A DNA stretch of 64,000 nucleotides from UBA8949 sp942493365 (GCA_942493365.1 OW818697.1:2046001-2110000); one strand, 5' to 3'; counted from the first letter of the stretch, positions 15,415 through 26,057 are shown. Numbers and translations are program-made. The notes: generated by a model not told the origin, from the sequence alone.

Positions 15415-17201
15415 TTAATCACCTCATAGCTTGTTGGATTCATATTTTTCCCATTATTATAACTATTTTTTATTATATTATATTTGTATGATTCTTTGCT
15501 CGTTAGCGTTATTTTCGGATATTCACCAGCACGCATGGGAATCCAGTACGCAGCAGAATAAATATTTGCTAAAGAGTATTTTGTATCACAATTTATACCG
15601 TTCAACAATGATTTATTATCAACTATCAATCTGGAATAAGCAATTGCAAGTTCTATCCAATCTCTATTGTATGCAAATTCATCATTGTTTAATTTTAAAG
15701 TAAATGTATTTCCAGAATAAATTAGCGGACCGTCATGAACCCTATTTTGAAGCCATTTTGCAATTTCTTCAAGTTTTTCTTTTGCCTCAGGGCCATATTT
15801 TTCAAGTGCTTGTGTTGTATCACACATTATCCTCGAAAACATAAAAATGGCTTCGTGTTGCGATTTTGGCGAAAGATTCGATTTGCGAGCCTTTTCAAAT
15901 AAATCATTCATTAACTGGATGAATCTTCTTGGATTTCCTTGAGCTATTTTTCTTATCATTGCGCTTCCCGCATACCAACCGGGTGTCGAATTACCATCTA
16001 ATGAAATTTTGTACATTCTTCGTACAAAATATATTGGTGCGAATTTATCATAAACTGGTTTTCTGCTCGAGCTAAAACTGATTGCACTATCTTTTCGTTT
16101 TTGAGAGAATTCACAAATTATATCTTTTTCAATTATTTCCCTATCAAAACATTTTTGTCTATCTCTTGTTTTTTCTTCTTCTTTAAAATAATCAATTTGA
16201 TCGTCATTTCCAATTGTTCCAACAAAATCTTCAAGTCTAAAAATATTTGTAAACTCGCTATTTTTCTCGTGCAGTCTGTTTTTGCATAAACTATTGGTAA
16301 CATTTATAAAGTCTACACTATCGTACTTCATATCAATTACTCGATAATTATAATCATTTCCGGCAGAAACCCAAACATTACTATCAAGTGTTTCATTAGT
16401 TTTATAATAAAACGGAAGTGTAGCAACTTTGAAAACCATTCGTTTTGATGCAGCGCGCAGAACAGTGTTAATGCATTTTTGGAATGGAACCTTTAGAAAC
16501 TCAGCTTCATCGATGCATATAATCCATGTCGGTTCAACTTTGATATCAAGATACTTCCTTAATACGTCAATTACGGACAACAATGTAGACCCAATTTGCG
16601 TAATAAATGCATTCGGAAGTTTCTCTATCCCAATCGCTATATCATGGTTATAATATAAACTATGAAGTTTACTTAACAAAGATGTCAAGTCAGAAACATC
16701 ATTTGATTTGTCGTTAAACCAAATATCGTTTAATCTTTGTGCTAAATAATTGTTTTTTTGTGCACGTTCTAATTCATTTGTAACTTCTTCAACCATAAAC
16801 AATATTTCGGTTATTATTGAGTCTGCGAGTAAGCAATTGAAAAAAAAGCGAAAAAGGTCAATTTGATTTATTTCTGGAATGTTTGAACTTGACAATACTG
16901 TCACAAATTCTAGATTCATTGGGACATAAAATGCAATATATTCTAAATCACGAATAATTTTTTTTGATTCAGGTAAATGTAATCTATGCAACATAGAGTA
17001 TCGCATCATTTTTAGCAAGAATGTTTTACCACTTCCACGCGTTCCAAGTAGTACCTCATGTTGATCATTAAATAATGACCAAAATGTCGAAGTCGGATAA
17101 AACTCATTTATTACTTTACTATCAGAATAATTTCGCCCTTGATTGTCACCAAACGGATTTCGACCAGTATATTTTTTAAATACATCTGATTCGCGATTCA
17201 T
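15411..17201 (-). CDS. ORC/CDC6-like P-loop ATPase
   Basis: The 596-residue product has Walker A GTRGSGKT (residues 53-60) and Walker B IICIDEAEF (about 227-235). A PRRFIQLMNDLF segment in the second half resembles the winged-helix border of ORC/CDC6 and STAND-like ATPases. The N-terminus (FKKYTGRNPFGDNQ, VINEFYPTSTFWSL) is characteristic of a prokaryotic group I recall as ORC-CDC6 family ATPases. No membrane segments. The RBS GGGAGGTG lies 10 nt after the phosphoesterase stop, and the stop overlaps the next gene. ATPases of this kind in defence loci usually act as sensors or switches for an effector. Confidence 0.75.
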   Translation of the reverse strand: MNRESDVFKKYTGRNPFGDNQGRNYSDSKVINEFYPTSTFWSLFNDQHEVLLGTRGSGKTFLLKMMRYSMLHRLHLPESKKIIRDLEYIAFYVPMNLEFVTVLSSSNIPEINQIDLFRFFFNCLLADSIITEILFMVEEVTNELERAQKNNYLAQRLNDIWFNDKSNDVSDLTSLLSKLHSLYYNHDIAIGIEKLPNAFITQIGSTLLSVIDVLRKYLDIKVEPTWIICIDEAEFLKVPFQKCINTVLRAASKRMVFKVATLPFYYKTNETLDSNVWVSAGNDYNYRVIDMKYDSVDFINVTNSLCKNRLHEKNSEFTNIFRLEDFVGTIGNDDQIDYFKEEEKTRDRQKCFDREIIEKDIICEFSQKRKDSAISFSSSRKPVYDKFAPIYFVRRMYKISLDGNSTPGWYAGSAMIRKIAQGNPRRFIQLMNDLFEKARKSNLSPKSQHEAIFMFSRIMCDTTQALEKYGPEAKEKLEEIAKWLQNRVHDGPLIYSGNTFTLKLNNDEFAYNRDWIELAIAYSRLIVDNKSLLNGINCDTKYSLANIYSAAYWIPMRAGEYPKITLTSKESYKYNIIKNSYNNGKNMNPTSYEVIK

Positions 17202-17210
17202 AAATATTTT

Positions 17211-18422
17211 TCACCTCCCAAGAATACACACATTATTGGGAAACATCCCATTAATGCTGTGCGTTTTAGAATACTTTATATTAATTAGATTGTTAAGTTC
17301 AACAACAGAAATATATTTTAACGGATCATCTAGCTCGTGCCACTTCAATGATTCATTTGTCGCTAAATGTTCTATTGCCTCGTTAATTTCATTCTTATCA
17401 AATAATTTCCCAAGGTACATAATTGAATCTAAAGGCGATTCAGTGCAATTACTTTTTAACGATATCCAACCGTCAGTTGGTGAATATTGAAAATTCTTTA
17501 ATACTAATTCCCCAGGTGTTGTTGATAATTCGACTATATGAATAGTATTGGGGATAAGACCATAATTTCTGAATTTAGAATTAACAGAGCAGCTTCCAGC
17601 GCAAATAAATGTAATGGGTGCTACCCAACCCGTTTCAAAAACCGTTTTTGCTTTAGGATGATGACGATGCCCATGAATAACTAGATTTATTCCATTTTCG
17701 CCAGCAATTTCAAGCAAATGACTACCTTCCTCTAATGTAGAAATATCGTGGTCTAAAACAGGAAAGGTATAATTGAAAGGATGATGATGAACCAAAACAA
17801 TTTTCCATCTTTTGTCATCAATGTATTTCATTGAAGACTCCCTAAACCAAAGCAATTGATCAGAGGATAGTTTTCCATGTGAATACTCTTGATTATGGGT
17901 GCAACACCATCCTGAATTTAAAATGAATACAATAAATTCCTCATTTGAAATAATTCCTGAATGTGGAGCTGGGCCTGCGTCGCAATTTGGTTGTTTCATT
18001 TCCTGCATGTTATGTATTGGTGCACTAGCTGCCATAAGTTGGTATTGATCTTTAACAATTTCAAGCGGGAAATCAGTCCCCGATAGTCCATTATATTCTT
18101 CATAAAGTTTTGATATTTTCCAATCAATATCATGATTGCCTAAGCTAAATATCATATCATTTTTCTCTATACCTATTTTTTCAGCAATTGATATTAATTC
18201 TTTTTGGCAATAATAGAATTCGTGTGGGCTTCCTTTTGATGTCAAATCTCCTGCAATAAACAAATGCGAAACATCATTATCTTTTAAAATCCTGATCAAG
18301 CTATTCTTTAACGATATCGCGCCTGCATTTTCATCTTGCATTTGTTGACCCGGAACAGAAAATTCTTGAGTTCTTGAGTGTTCTCCAAAATGTATATCAC
18401 TTATTAGCGCAATTTTAGTCAT
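17211..18422 (-). CDS. Calcineurin-like metallophosphoesterase
   Basis: The 403-residue product has the full metal-ligand set of the family: SDIHFG (D9, H11), AGDLTSKG (D59), LGNHD (N96, H97), LVHHHPF and VIHGHRHH. The family hydrolyses phosphodiesters or phosphomonoesters on nucleic acids, nucleotides or proteins with two metal ions. A C-terminal part of about 110 residues beyond the catalytic domain is unassigned. It is the first gene of a three-gene operon with the ORC/CDC6-like ATPase and the GYExRS protein. The RBS is GGAGG, 10 nt before ATG 18420-18422. Confidence 0.88.
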   Translation of the reverse strand: MTKIALISDIHFGEHSRTQEFSVPGQQMQDENAGAISLKNSLIRILKDNDVSHLFIAGDLTSKGSPHEFYYCQKELISIAEKIGIEKNDMIFSLGNHDIDWKISKLYEEYNGLSGTDFPLEIVKDQYQLMAASAPIHNMQEMKQPNCDAGPAPHSGIISNEEFIVFILNSGWCCTHNQEYSHGKLSSDQLLWFRESSMKYIDDKRWKIVLVHHHPFNYTFPVLDHDISTLEEGSHLLEIAGENGINLVIHGHRHHPKAKTVFETGWVAPITFICAGSCSVNSKFRNYGLIPNTIHIVELSTTPGELVLKNFQYSPTDGWISLKSNCTESPLDSIMYLGKLFDKNEINEAIEHLATNESLKWHELDDPLKYISVVELNNLINIKYSKTHSINGMFPNNVCILGR

Positions 18423-18722
18423 AAATGCGATGCCTCCATTGCAATCAAGAATAATTTCAATTATATTACCAGATTTTAAGTCAAATTATTTATAAAATCT
18501 ACAATAATTATAATTGCTAATATATCAATATGCAAATTTTTGTTTCAAATACTAGAATTACGTTATTTTGGTTTGCTGTATTTAAAAATAATCATAAATA
18601 TTATTATTAAGTTATTTAATAGTAAAGTGTTTATCAGAAAGATATCAGAATGTAGGCTAGCAAATCCCAATTCTAAAAACCATGTGATAATTTTTTCAAG
18701 AGAAATTCGAAAGAATTCATTG
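18423..18722. other. AT-rich non-coding stretch at right edge of island
   Basis: About 300 bp of very AT-rich DNA upstream of the phosphoesterase gene, presumably holding its promoter. No convincing gene, dyad or RNA is seen. Base composition changes sharply at the lepA terminator. Confidence 0.5.
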
Positions 18723-18723
18723 C

Positions 18724-18752
18724 AAAAAAAACCCGCGACATCACGCCGCGGG
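18724..18752 (-). terminator. Rho-independent terminator of the hisS-aspS-lepB-lepA operon
   Basis: CCCGCG (18732-18737) pairs with CGCGGG (18747-18752). On the minus strand the hairpin is followed by a run of eight T (18724-18731). It lies 50-75 nt after the lepA stop codon. Confidence 0.85.
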
Positions 18753-18760
18753 CCTCATCA

Positions 18761-18799
18761 TTCGTCTTTCGTCTTTCACCTTTCACCCTTCACCCATCC
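18761..18799. repeat. Short heptamer array abutting the lepA stop codon
   Basis: Five and a half in-phase 7-mers: TTCGTCT twice, TTCACCT, TTCACCC twice, then ATCCC running into the lepA stop (18800-18802). It sits between lepA and its terminator. The unit differs from the ACAGGTA family found elsewhere, but length and phase are the same. Confidence 0.7.
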
Positions 18800-20611
<1,812 letters not shown>

Positions 20612-20644
20612 AAGGGGATGTTCCTCCATTCGGGGATTGGGGAT

Positions 20645-21217
20645 TTAGGGGGTGCCGAAATCTTCAAAGGGGTAAAAACGGATCAACGGCTTGCCGATGA
20701 TGCTGTCAAATGGGACGGGACCAAAGGTGCGGCTGTCCTGGCTGTTGGGGCGGTTGTCGCCGAGGACGTAGTATTCTTGGTCACCCAGCGTGACCTTGTC
20801 GTAGGTCGAGGTTTGCGACTGGGTCAGGGTGCCGGCCGGCAGGAAGGCTGATTCGTCGAGCAGCGAGCCGTTGCGGTAAACGCCGTCGGCGCGGATCTCG
20901 ATGGTGTCGCCCGGGGTGCCGATGACGCGCTTGATGATGAAGGGTTCGCCAACGAACTGGGTCAGTCTGGCCGTATCAATGGTCACGATATTATCCGCCT
21001 GAATACCGAAGATGTACTTGGAGACCTTTTCGACGATCAGCTGATCGCCGTCATGCAGGTTGGGCTTCATGGAATCGCCGTTGACCGTGTTGCGCTGGAC
21101 GACGAATACGACCAGCAGGAGGCCGATGACCACGGCGATCAGGATGTACTTGAGCCAGGACAGGAGCTCGCGCAGGGCGTTGTTCTTTTTGGCGGGGCGG
21201 GGGTAAACCTCTGTCAT
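20645..21217 (-). CDS. lepB: Signal peptidase I (second of two)
   Basis: The 190-residue product has an N-terminal membrane anchor (about residues 18-40, WLKYILIAVVIGLLLVVFVV). The catalytic Ser is in NGDSMKPNL and the general-base Lys in IIKRVIGTPGD. The later boxes YYVLGDNRPNSQDSRTFGPV are also present. It removes signal peptides from exported proteins. It is about 60 percent alike to the next gene by eye and clearly a tandem duplicate. It starts at ATG 21215-21217 after GAAAGGAAGG. Confidence 0.95.
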   Translation of the reverse strand: MTEVYPRPAKKNNALRELLSWLKYILIAVVIGLLLVVFVVQRNTVNGDSMKPNLHDGDQLIVEKVSKYIFGIQADNIVTIDTARLTQFVGEPFIIKRVIGTPGDTIEIRADGVYRNGSLLDESAFLPAGTLTQSQTSTYDKVTLGDQEYYVLGDNRPNSQDSRTFGPVPFDSIIGKPLIRFYPFEDFGTP

Positions 21218-21245
21218 ACTGGAGCCTTCCTTTCTGCGGTGGACG

Positions 21246-21818
21246 TCAGGGTGTGCCGAATTTGTCCAGGGGGTAAAAGCGGAGCAGGACTTCGCCGATG
21301 ATGCTGTCGAGCGGCACGGGGCCGAAGTTGCGGCTGTCCATGCTGACCAGTCGGTTGTCACCGCAAACGAAGTATTGATCGTCGGCCAGGGTGACTTTGG
21401 CGTAGGCCAGATCGTGAATTTCGGTCGCCGTCGCGGCCGGCAGGTAGGCCGATTCGTCGAGCGGCGCGCCATTGCGATAAACGCCGCCGTCGCGGATTTC
21501 GATGGTGTCGCCGGGTTTGCCGATCACGCGTTTGATGACGTTGGGACCGCCTTCGTGCTCCTCGAGCTCGTCGGTGCGGATGGTGATGATATCGCCGTAC
21601 TCGATGCCGCCGAAGTATTTGGACAACTTTTCCACCAACAGCTGATCGTCATTGTGGAGGTTGGGGACCATCGAGTCGCCAACCACGGTGTTGCGCTGGA
21701 CAACGAAAACGACGATGAGCAGCCCGAGCAAAACGGCGATCAGCAGGTATTTGAGCCAATCGAGAACCTCCATCAGGAGGTCCGGCTTTTTGGTCGGGGT
21801 CACGAGGTGATCAGACAT
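21246..21818 (-). CDS. lepB: Signal peptidase I (first of two)
   Basis: The 190-residue product has a membrane anchor at about residues 17-40, catalytic Ser in VGDSMVPNL, and Lys in VIKRVIGKPGD. The C-box is CGDNRLVSMDSRNFGPV, where the usual GDNR..SxDSR is kept. Its start overlaps the end of aspS by 8 nt, so it is translationally coupled to it. Having two adjacent type I peptidases fits the many exported lipoproteins and secreted proteins in the window, although lipoproteins themselves need the type II enzyme, not seen here. Confidence 0.95.
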   Translation of the reverse strand: MSDHLVTPTKKPDLLMEVLDWLKYLLIAVLLGLLIVVFVVQRNTVVGDSMVPNLHNDDQLLVEKLSKYFGGIEYGDIITIRTDELEEHEGGPNVIKRVIGKPGDTIEIRDGGVYRNGAPLDESAYLPAATATEIHDLAYAKVTLADDQYFVCGDNRLVSMDSRNFGPVPLDSIIGEVLLRFYPLDKFGTP

Positions 21819-23607
21819 GGGTGGGCGTCGCTTCCTCGAGTGCCCGGCAGGACAATTCGAGTTCGTCGAGTTGTTTGGCGTCGACCACGTCAGGGGCGTT
21901 GGTCATCAGGCAGGACGAGGTCTGGACCTTGGGGAAGGCGATGACGTCGCGGATGGAGTCGCTGCGGGTCAGCAGCATGACGATGCGGTCGAGGCCGTAG
22001 GCCAAGCCGCCGTGGGGCGGGACGCCATACTGGAATGCCTCGAGCAGGAAGCCGAAGCGGGACCAGGCTTGTTCCTGGGTGAAGCCCAAAATGCTGAACA
22101 TCTTCTGCTGCAGCGTCTGGTCGTGGATGCGGATGCTGCCGCCGCCGAGCTCGGTGCCGTTGAGGATTATGTCGTAGGCCTTGGCTCGGACCTGACCGGG
22201 GTCGGTCTCCAGAAGGGCGAGGTCCTCGTCCATCGGGCTGGTGAAGGGATGGTGCATGGCGATGTAGCGTTTGTTTTCGTCGTCGTATTCGAGCAGCGGG
22301 AAATCGGTGACCCACAGCAGTTTCCAGTCGTTGGGATCGATCAGCTCGCGGCGGCGGGCGACCTCGCAGCGCAGGGCGCCGAGGCTGTCGAAGACCACTT
22401 TGTCGCTGTCGGCGACGATCAGCAGGAGGTCGCCGTTGGCGGCTTCGGCGCGTTCGCCGATGGCCTGAATCAGCTCGGGCGTCATGAATTTGAGGATCGA
22501 GCCGCGGGGCACGGCCTCGGCGGTCAGCCAGGCCAGGCCCTTGGCGCGGTAGGTCTTGATGTACTCAGCCAGGGCGTCAATCTCCTTGCGGCTCATGGTG
22601 GCACCGCCGGGGACGCAGATCAGCTGAACGCTGCCACCGTTGGCGACGGCGTCGCGGAAGGCGGCAAATTCGTTGTCGGCGACCAGGTCGGAGATGTCGC
22701 ACAGCTCCAGGCCGAAACGCAGGTCGGGCTTGTCCGAGCCGAAGCGGCGCATGGCTTCGGCGTAGGTCATGCGCGGGATGGGCAGGGTAATCTCGACCTG
22801 CATGATGTCGCGGAAGAGGCGGGCGAGGAAGCCCTCGTTGACGGCGATGACATCCTCAACGTCGACAAAGGCCATCTCAAGGTCGATCTGGGTGAATTCC
22901 GGCTGGCGGTCGGCGCGCAGGTCTTCGTCGCGGAAGCAGCGGGCAATCTGCATGTAGCGGTCGTAGCCGGACAGCATGAGCAGCTGCTTGAAAAGCTGGG
23001 GCGACTGGGGCAGCGCAAAGAATTTGCCGGGGTAAACGCGGCTGGGCACGAGGTAGTCGCGGGCGCCTTCCGGCGTGCTCTTGGTCAGCATCGGCGTCTC
23101 GATGTCGAGGAAGCCGGCCTGGTCGAAGTAGTCGCGGGCCAGTTTGGCGATGCGGTGGCGCAGGATCAAATTGCGCTGCATGTCAGGGCGGCGCAGGTCG
23201 AGGTAGCGGTATTTGAGGCGCAGCGTCTCGTTGGCGCCGACGCCCTCTTCGATGTAGAAGGGCGGTGTCTGGGCTTCGCTGAGAATGCGCAGCTCCTGGA
23301 CCAGCAGCTCGTAGGCGCCGGTGGGCATGTTGGGGTTGGGCGACGAGCGCTTCTGCAGGATGCCGCGGACGGCGATGACGAATTCGCCGCGAACGCGGGC
23401 GGCCTTTTCGCGGGTGTCGGCCGGGCAGGTGTCGTCGATTAAGAGCTGCATTTCGCCGCTGCGGTCGCGCAGGGTGATGAAGATCAACCCGCCCATGTCG
23501 CGCTGTTTGTGGCACCAGCCCATCAGCACAAATTCGGAGCCGAGGGCGTTAAAGTCGATTTCGCAACAGCGGCTGCTGCGTTTGAGTCCTTGCATGTTTT
23601 CTGCCAT
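21811..23607 (-). CDS. aspS: Aspartyl-tRNA synthetase
   Basis: The 598-residue product is a full bacterial-type class IIb enzyme. It has an N-terminal OB fold (GWCHKQRDMGGLIFITLRDR), motif 2 (RCFRDEDLRADRQPEFTQID), a GAD insertion domain (about residues 290-420), and motif 3 (GGLAYGLDRIVMLL). It charges tRNA-Asp; whether it also acts on tRNA-Asn cannot be told by eye. It lies 16 nt after hisS, an arrangement common in Bacillota. Confidence 0.97.
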   Translation of the reverse strand: MAENMQGLKRSSRCCEIDFNALGSEFVLMGWCHKQRDMGGLIFITLRDRSGEMQLLIDDTCPADTREKAARVRGEFVIAVRGILQKRSSPNPNMPTGAYELLVQELRILSEAQTPPFYIEEGVGANETLRLKYRYLDLRRPDMQRNLILRHRIAKLARDYFDQAGFLDIETPMLTKSTPEGARDYLVPSRVYPGKFFALPQSPQLFKQLLMLSGYDRYMQIARCFRDEDLRADRQPEFTQIDLEMAFVDVEDVIAVNEGFLARLFRDIMQVEITLPIPRMTYAEAMRRFGSDKPDLRFGLELCDISDLVADNEFAAFRDAVANGGSVQLICVPGGATMSRKEIDALAEYIKTYRAKGLAWLTAEAVPRGSILKFMTPELIQAIGERAEAANGDLLLIVADSDKVVFDSLGALRCEVARRRELIDPNDWKLLWVTDFPLLEYDDENKRYIAMHHPFTSPMDEDLALLETDPGQVRAKAYDIILNGTELGGGSIRIHDQTLQQKMFSILGFTQEQAWSRFGFLLEAFQYGVPPHGGLAYGLDRIVMLLTRSDSIRDVIAFPKVQTSSCLMTNAPDVVDAKQLDELELSCRALEEATPTHV

Positions 23608-23623
23608 TTATCGTGTTCCCCTT

Positions 23624-24940
23624 TCAGGTGTTGCGGAATTTAAGTCTGTCGAGGTATTCGGTCTGCTGCTGGTCGGGGAGTTGCTGCAGGTCGAGCAAGA
23701 TCTGCGGCAAATCGGTCAGGGCGACTTCGGCGAAGAGGTTTTCGTGGATCAAGCTGCGCAATTTGGCGCAGCCGCTCTTGGCTTCGTCCTCGCCGAGGAC
23801 CAGGATGTAGCGGGCGCCGCTCTTGCCGGCGTATTTCATCTGGGCCTTGAGGCTGCGGTCCATGAGATCGGTCTCGACGCGAACGCCGGTCTGGCGCAGT
23901 TTGTAGCACAAGGCGCGCGCCTGCTGGTCGGTGTCGCCGAGGATGGCCAGATAAAGGGTCAACGGCGGCGCGGGCGGCAACATGATCTGCTGGGCGGTGA
24001 TCTCCATCATCAGGCGCTCGACGCCGAGGGCAAAGCCGATGCCGGGTGTGGGCGGGCCGCCGACCTCGGCGATCAGGCCGTCGTAGCGGCCGCCGCCGCA
24101 GATGGTGCCCTGCGTGCCAACGTTTTCGGAAATGAATTCAAAGACGGTGCGCGTGTAGTAATCAAGACCGCGCACGATCTTGCGGTCAATGGTGTAGCTC
24201 AGGCCAAGCGCGTCGAGGTGCCGGCAGAGGCCGTCGAAGTGGGTCTGGCAGTCGGGGCAGAGGTGGTCGAGCTGGGCCGGCGCGTCCTGGGTCAGGGTCT
24301 GGCAGCGCGCTTCTTTGCAGTCGATGATGCGCAGCGGGTTTTTGTCGAAGCGAGTCTGGCAGTTGCCGCACAGCTGGCCGAGCTGCGGACGCAGGAAGTC
24401 GCGCAGTTTTTGCTGGTAGACGGCGCGGCAGGTCGGGCAGCCGATGCTGTTGATGCGCAGGCTGGTTCGCTGCAGGCCGAGGGTCTCGAAAAACAGCGCC
24501 AGCAGGCTGATCAGCTCGGCGTCGACGGCCGGGCCGGCCGCGCCGAAAACCTCGCAGCCAAACTGGTGAAATTCGCGGTAGCGGCCCTTTTGCACGTTTT
24601 CGTAGCGGAAGGCAGTTATGTTGTAATAGAGGCGAACCGGCGAGGGCAGCGAGGCCATGCCGTTCTCGAGGAAGCTGCGGACGACGCCGGCCGTGCCTTC
24701 GGGGCGCAACGACATGCTGCGGCCGCCCTTGTCGAGGAAGGTGTACATTTCTTTCTGCACAATGTCGGTGGTGTCGCCGACGCCGCGCTGAAAAAGATCG
24801 GTCTGCTCAAAGGTCGGGATGCGGATCTCCTGATAGCCGTAACAGCTGCAGACCTCGGCGAAGACCTTTTCGACGTATTGCCAGCCGGCGATTTCGCCGG
24901 GCAGAATGTCGCGGGTGCCTTTGGGGGCGGTGATTTTCAT
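23624..24940 (-). CDS. hisS: Histidyl-tRNA synthetase
   Basis: The 438-residue product begins KITAPKGTRDILPGE and carries motif 2 (YYNITAFRYENVQKGRYREF), HisA LDYYTRTVFEF and a GGGRYDGLI segment, then the C-terminal anticodon domain. The insertion between motifs 2 and HisA has four CxxC-like pairs (CPTC, CGNC, CKEARC, CPDC), a zinc-binding-looking insert known from some clostridial HisRS. It charges tRNA-His. RBS GGAGGAAAC. It is the first gene of the operon; a heptamer-repeat element occupies its upstream region and no T-box leader is visible. Confidence 0.96.
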   Translation of the reverse strand: MKITAPKGTRDILPGEIAGWQYVEKVFAEVCSCYGYQEIRIPTFEQTDLFQRGVGDTTDIVQKEMYTFLDKGGRSMSLRPEGTAGVVRSFLENGMASLPSPVRLYYNITAFRYENVQKGRYREFHQFGCEVFGAAGPAVDAELISLLALFFETLGLQRTSLRINSIGCPTCRAVYQQKLRDFLRPQLGQLCGNCQTRFDKNPLRIIDCKEARCQTLTQDAPAQLDHLCPDCQTHFDGLCRHLDALGLSYTIDRKIVRGLDYYTRTVFEFISENVGTQGTICGGGRYDGLIAEVGGPPTPGIGFALGVERLMMEITAQQIMLPPAPPLTLYLAILGDTDQQARALCYKLRQTGVRVETDLMDRSLKAQMKYAGKSGARYILVLGEDEAKSGCAKLRSLIHENLFAEVALTDLPQILLDLQQLPDQQQTEYLDRLKFRNT

Positions 24941-24983
24941 GTTTCCTCCGGGTTTGATTAATATTCAAACTATTATAACCTAA

Positions 24984-25301
24984 AAAGCGAACATATAACA
25001 GGTAACAGGTAACAGGTAACAGCGAATAGGTAACAGGTAACAGGTAACAGGTAAAAGCGAATAGGTAACAGGTAACAGGTAAAAGCGAAAAACGAAAAAC
25101 GAAAAACGAACAGTGGCGGAAGGGAATCCTGAAAACAATTCAAGCTGCCTTGGTAGGCTAATTTCAAGTTAATATTAAATTGCATAATTGCGGCAATAGC
25201 CATAACACACTTCCGTCGTTGTTCGTTTTTTACCTGTTACCTGTTCGTTGTTACCTGTTACCTGTTCGTTGTTACCTGTTACCTGTTACCTATTACTCGC
25301 T
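24984..25301. repeat. Inverted pair of heptamer arrays without a gene (element 1)
   Basis: The left array (24984-25116) is 19 heptamers in perfect phase, mostly ACAGGTA with AAAGCGA, ATAGGTA and AAAACGA variants. The right array (25211-25301) is 13 heptamers in the opposite orientation, ACCTGTT with CGTTGTT variants. The inner edges GAACAGTGGCGGAAG (25108-25122) and the reverse complement of 25210-25224 match at 12 of 15 positions. The roughly 90 bp core holds a small GCCT/AGGC hairpin and no ORF. The element separates rsmE from hisS. Confidence 0.9.
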
Positions 25302-25307
25302 GGCTTT

Positions 25308-26057
25308 TCAAAACTCATTAAAGCGATAAATCAGCATGGCCAGCACGGTCAAGCCGGCGGTTTCGGTGCGCAGGATGCGACGGCCGAGGGTGACGGGGCG
25401 GATGTCGGCGGCCAGGGCGGCGGTGATTTCGTCGGCGTCAAAGCCGCCTTCGGGGCCGATCATGACGCTGATCGTGGGGTTGGCGCCGACGTGGGTCGCC
25501 TGCTCAAGCTCCTCGCGCAGGCCACAAGTGCGTTCGCCCTCCCACGGGATCAGGCGGATGGTGGCCTGACCGGCGGCGAGCGCTGCGGCGGCGAAGGACA
25601 GGGGGGCGGCGACCTCCGGCACACGGCCGCGGCCACACTGTTTGGCGGCTTCGGCGGCAATGCGGTTCCAGCGCTCAACCTTGCGGGCGGTGTCGCGTTC
25701 ATCGACACGGGCAACGCTGCGGCGGCAGATGACTGGGACGATGCGTGAAACGCCCAATTCGACGGCCTTCTGGATGATCAATTCCATCTTGTCGCCCTTG
25801 GGCAGACCCTGGAAAAGCGTGACGAAATAGCCCGGCTCGGTCTGGTTGGCTGAGCGGTCGAGGACGATCAATTCGACACTGTCGGGCCAAAAGTGCGCGA
25901 TGCGGCACTGCAGGTCAACCCGAGCGCCGTCGCAGACGGTCAGTTCGTCGCCAACCTTCATGCGCAGCACGTCGCGGATGTGATGAAAGTCGGCATCGCG
26001 CAAATTCAGGGTGTCGGTGGCTGGATCGGGGCAGTTTTCCACAAAAAAGCGGGGCAT
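25308..26057 (-). CDS. rsmE: 16S rRNA m3U1498 methyltransferase (RsmE)
   Basis: The 249-residue product has an N-terminal PUA-like part (MPRFFVEN, HHIRDVLRMKVGDELTVCDG). A SPOUT/trefoil-knot domain follows with GLPKGDKMELIIQKAVELGV, RWNRIAAEAAKQCGRGRVPEV, MIGPEGGF and TLGRRILRTETAG. It methylates U1498 of 16S rRNA. The start is ATG 26055-26057, preceded by GAGGAGAA. It is separated from its usual partner prmA, found at 50363-51370. Confidence 0.95.
   Translation of the reverse strand: MPRFFVENCPDPATDTLNLRDADFHHIRDVLRMKVGDELTVCDGARVDLQCRIAHFWPDSVELIVLDRSANQTEPGYFVTLFQGLPKGDKMELIIQKAVELGVSRIVPVICRRSVARVDERDTARKVERWNRIAAEAAKQCGRGRVPEVAAPLSFAAAALAAGQATIRLIPWEGERTCGLREELEQATHVGANPTISVMIGPEGGFDADEITAALAADIRPVTLGRRILRTETAGLTVLAMLIYRFNEF

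Noticed and set aside
21817..23442. 541-residue open frame on the plus strand
   Set aside because: It is the antisense shadow of aspS in GC-rich DNA; low complexity (Val/Gly/Asp-rich) and no family motif.
23321..24961. 546-residue open frame on the plus strand
   Set aside because: Antisense of hisS; the composition mirrors the real gene and there is no start signal.
24984..25301. Heptamer arrays as a CRISPR array
   Set aside because: The repeated unit is 7 bp without spacers, in two opposite orientations; no cas genes are present.
24941..25307. T-box leader in front of hisS
   Set aside because: No T-box sequence or specifier stem; the space is filled by the heptamer element.
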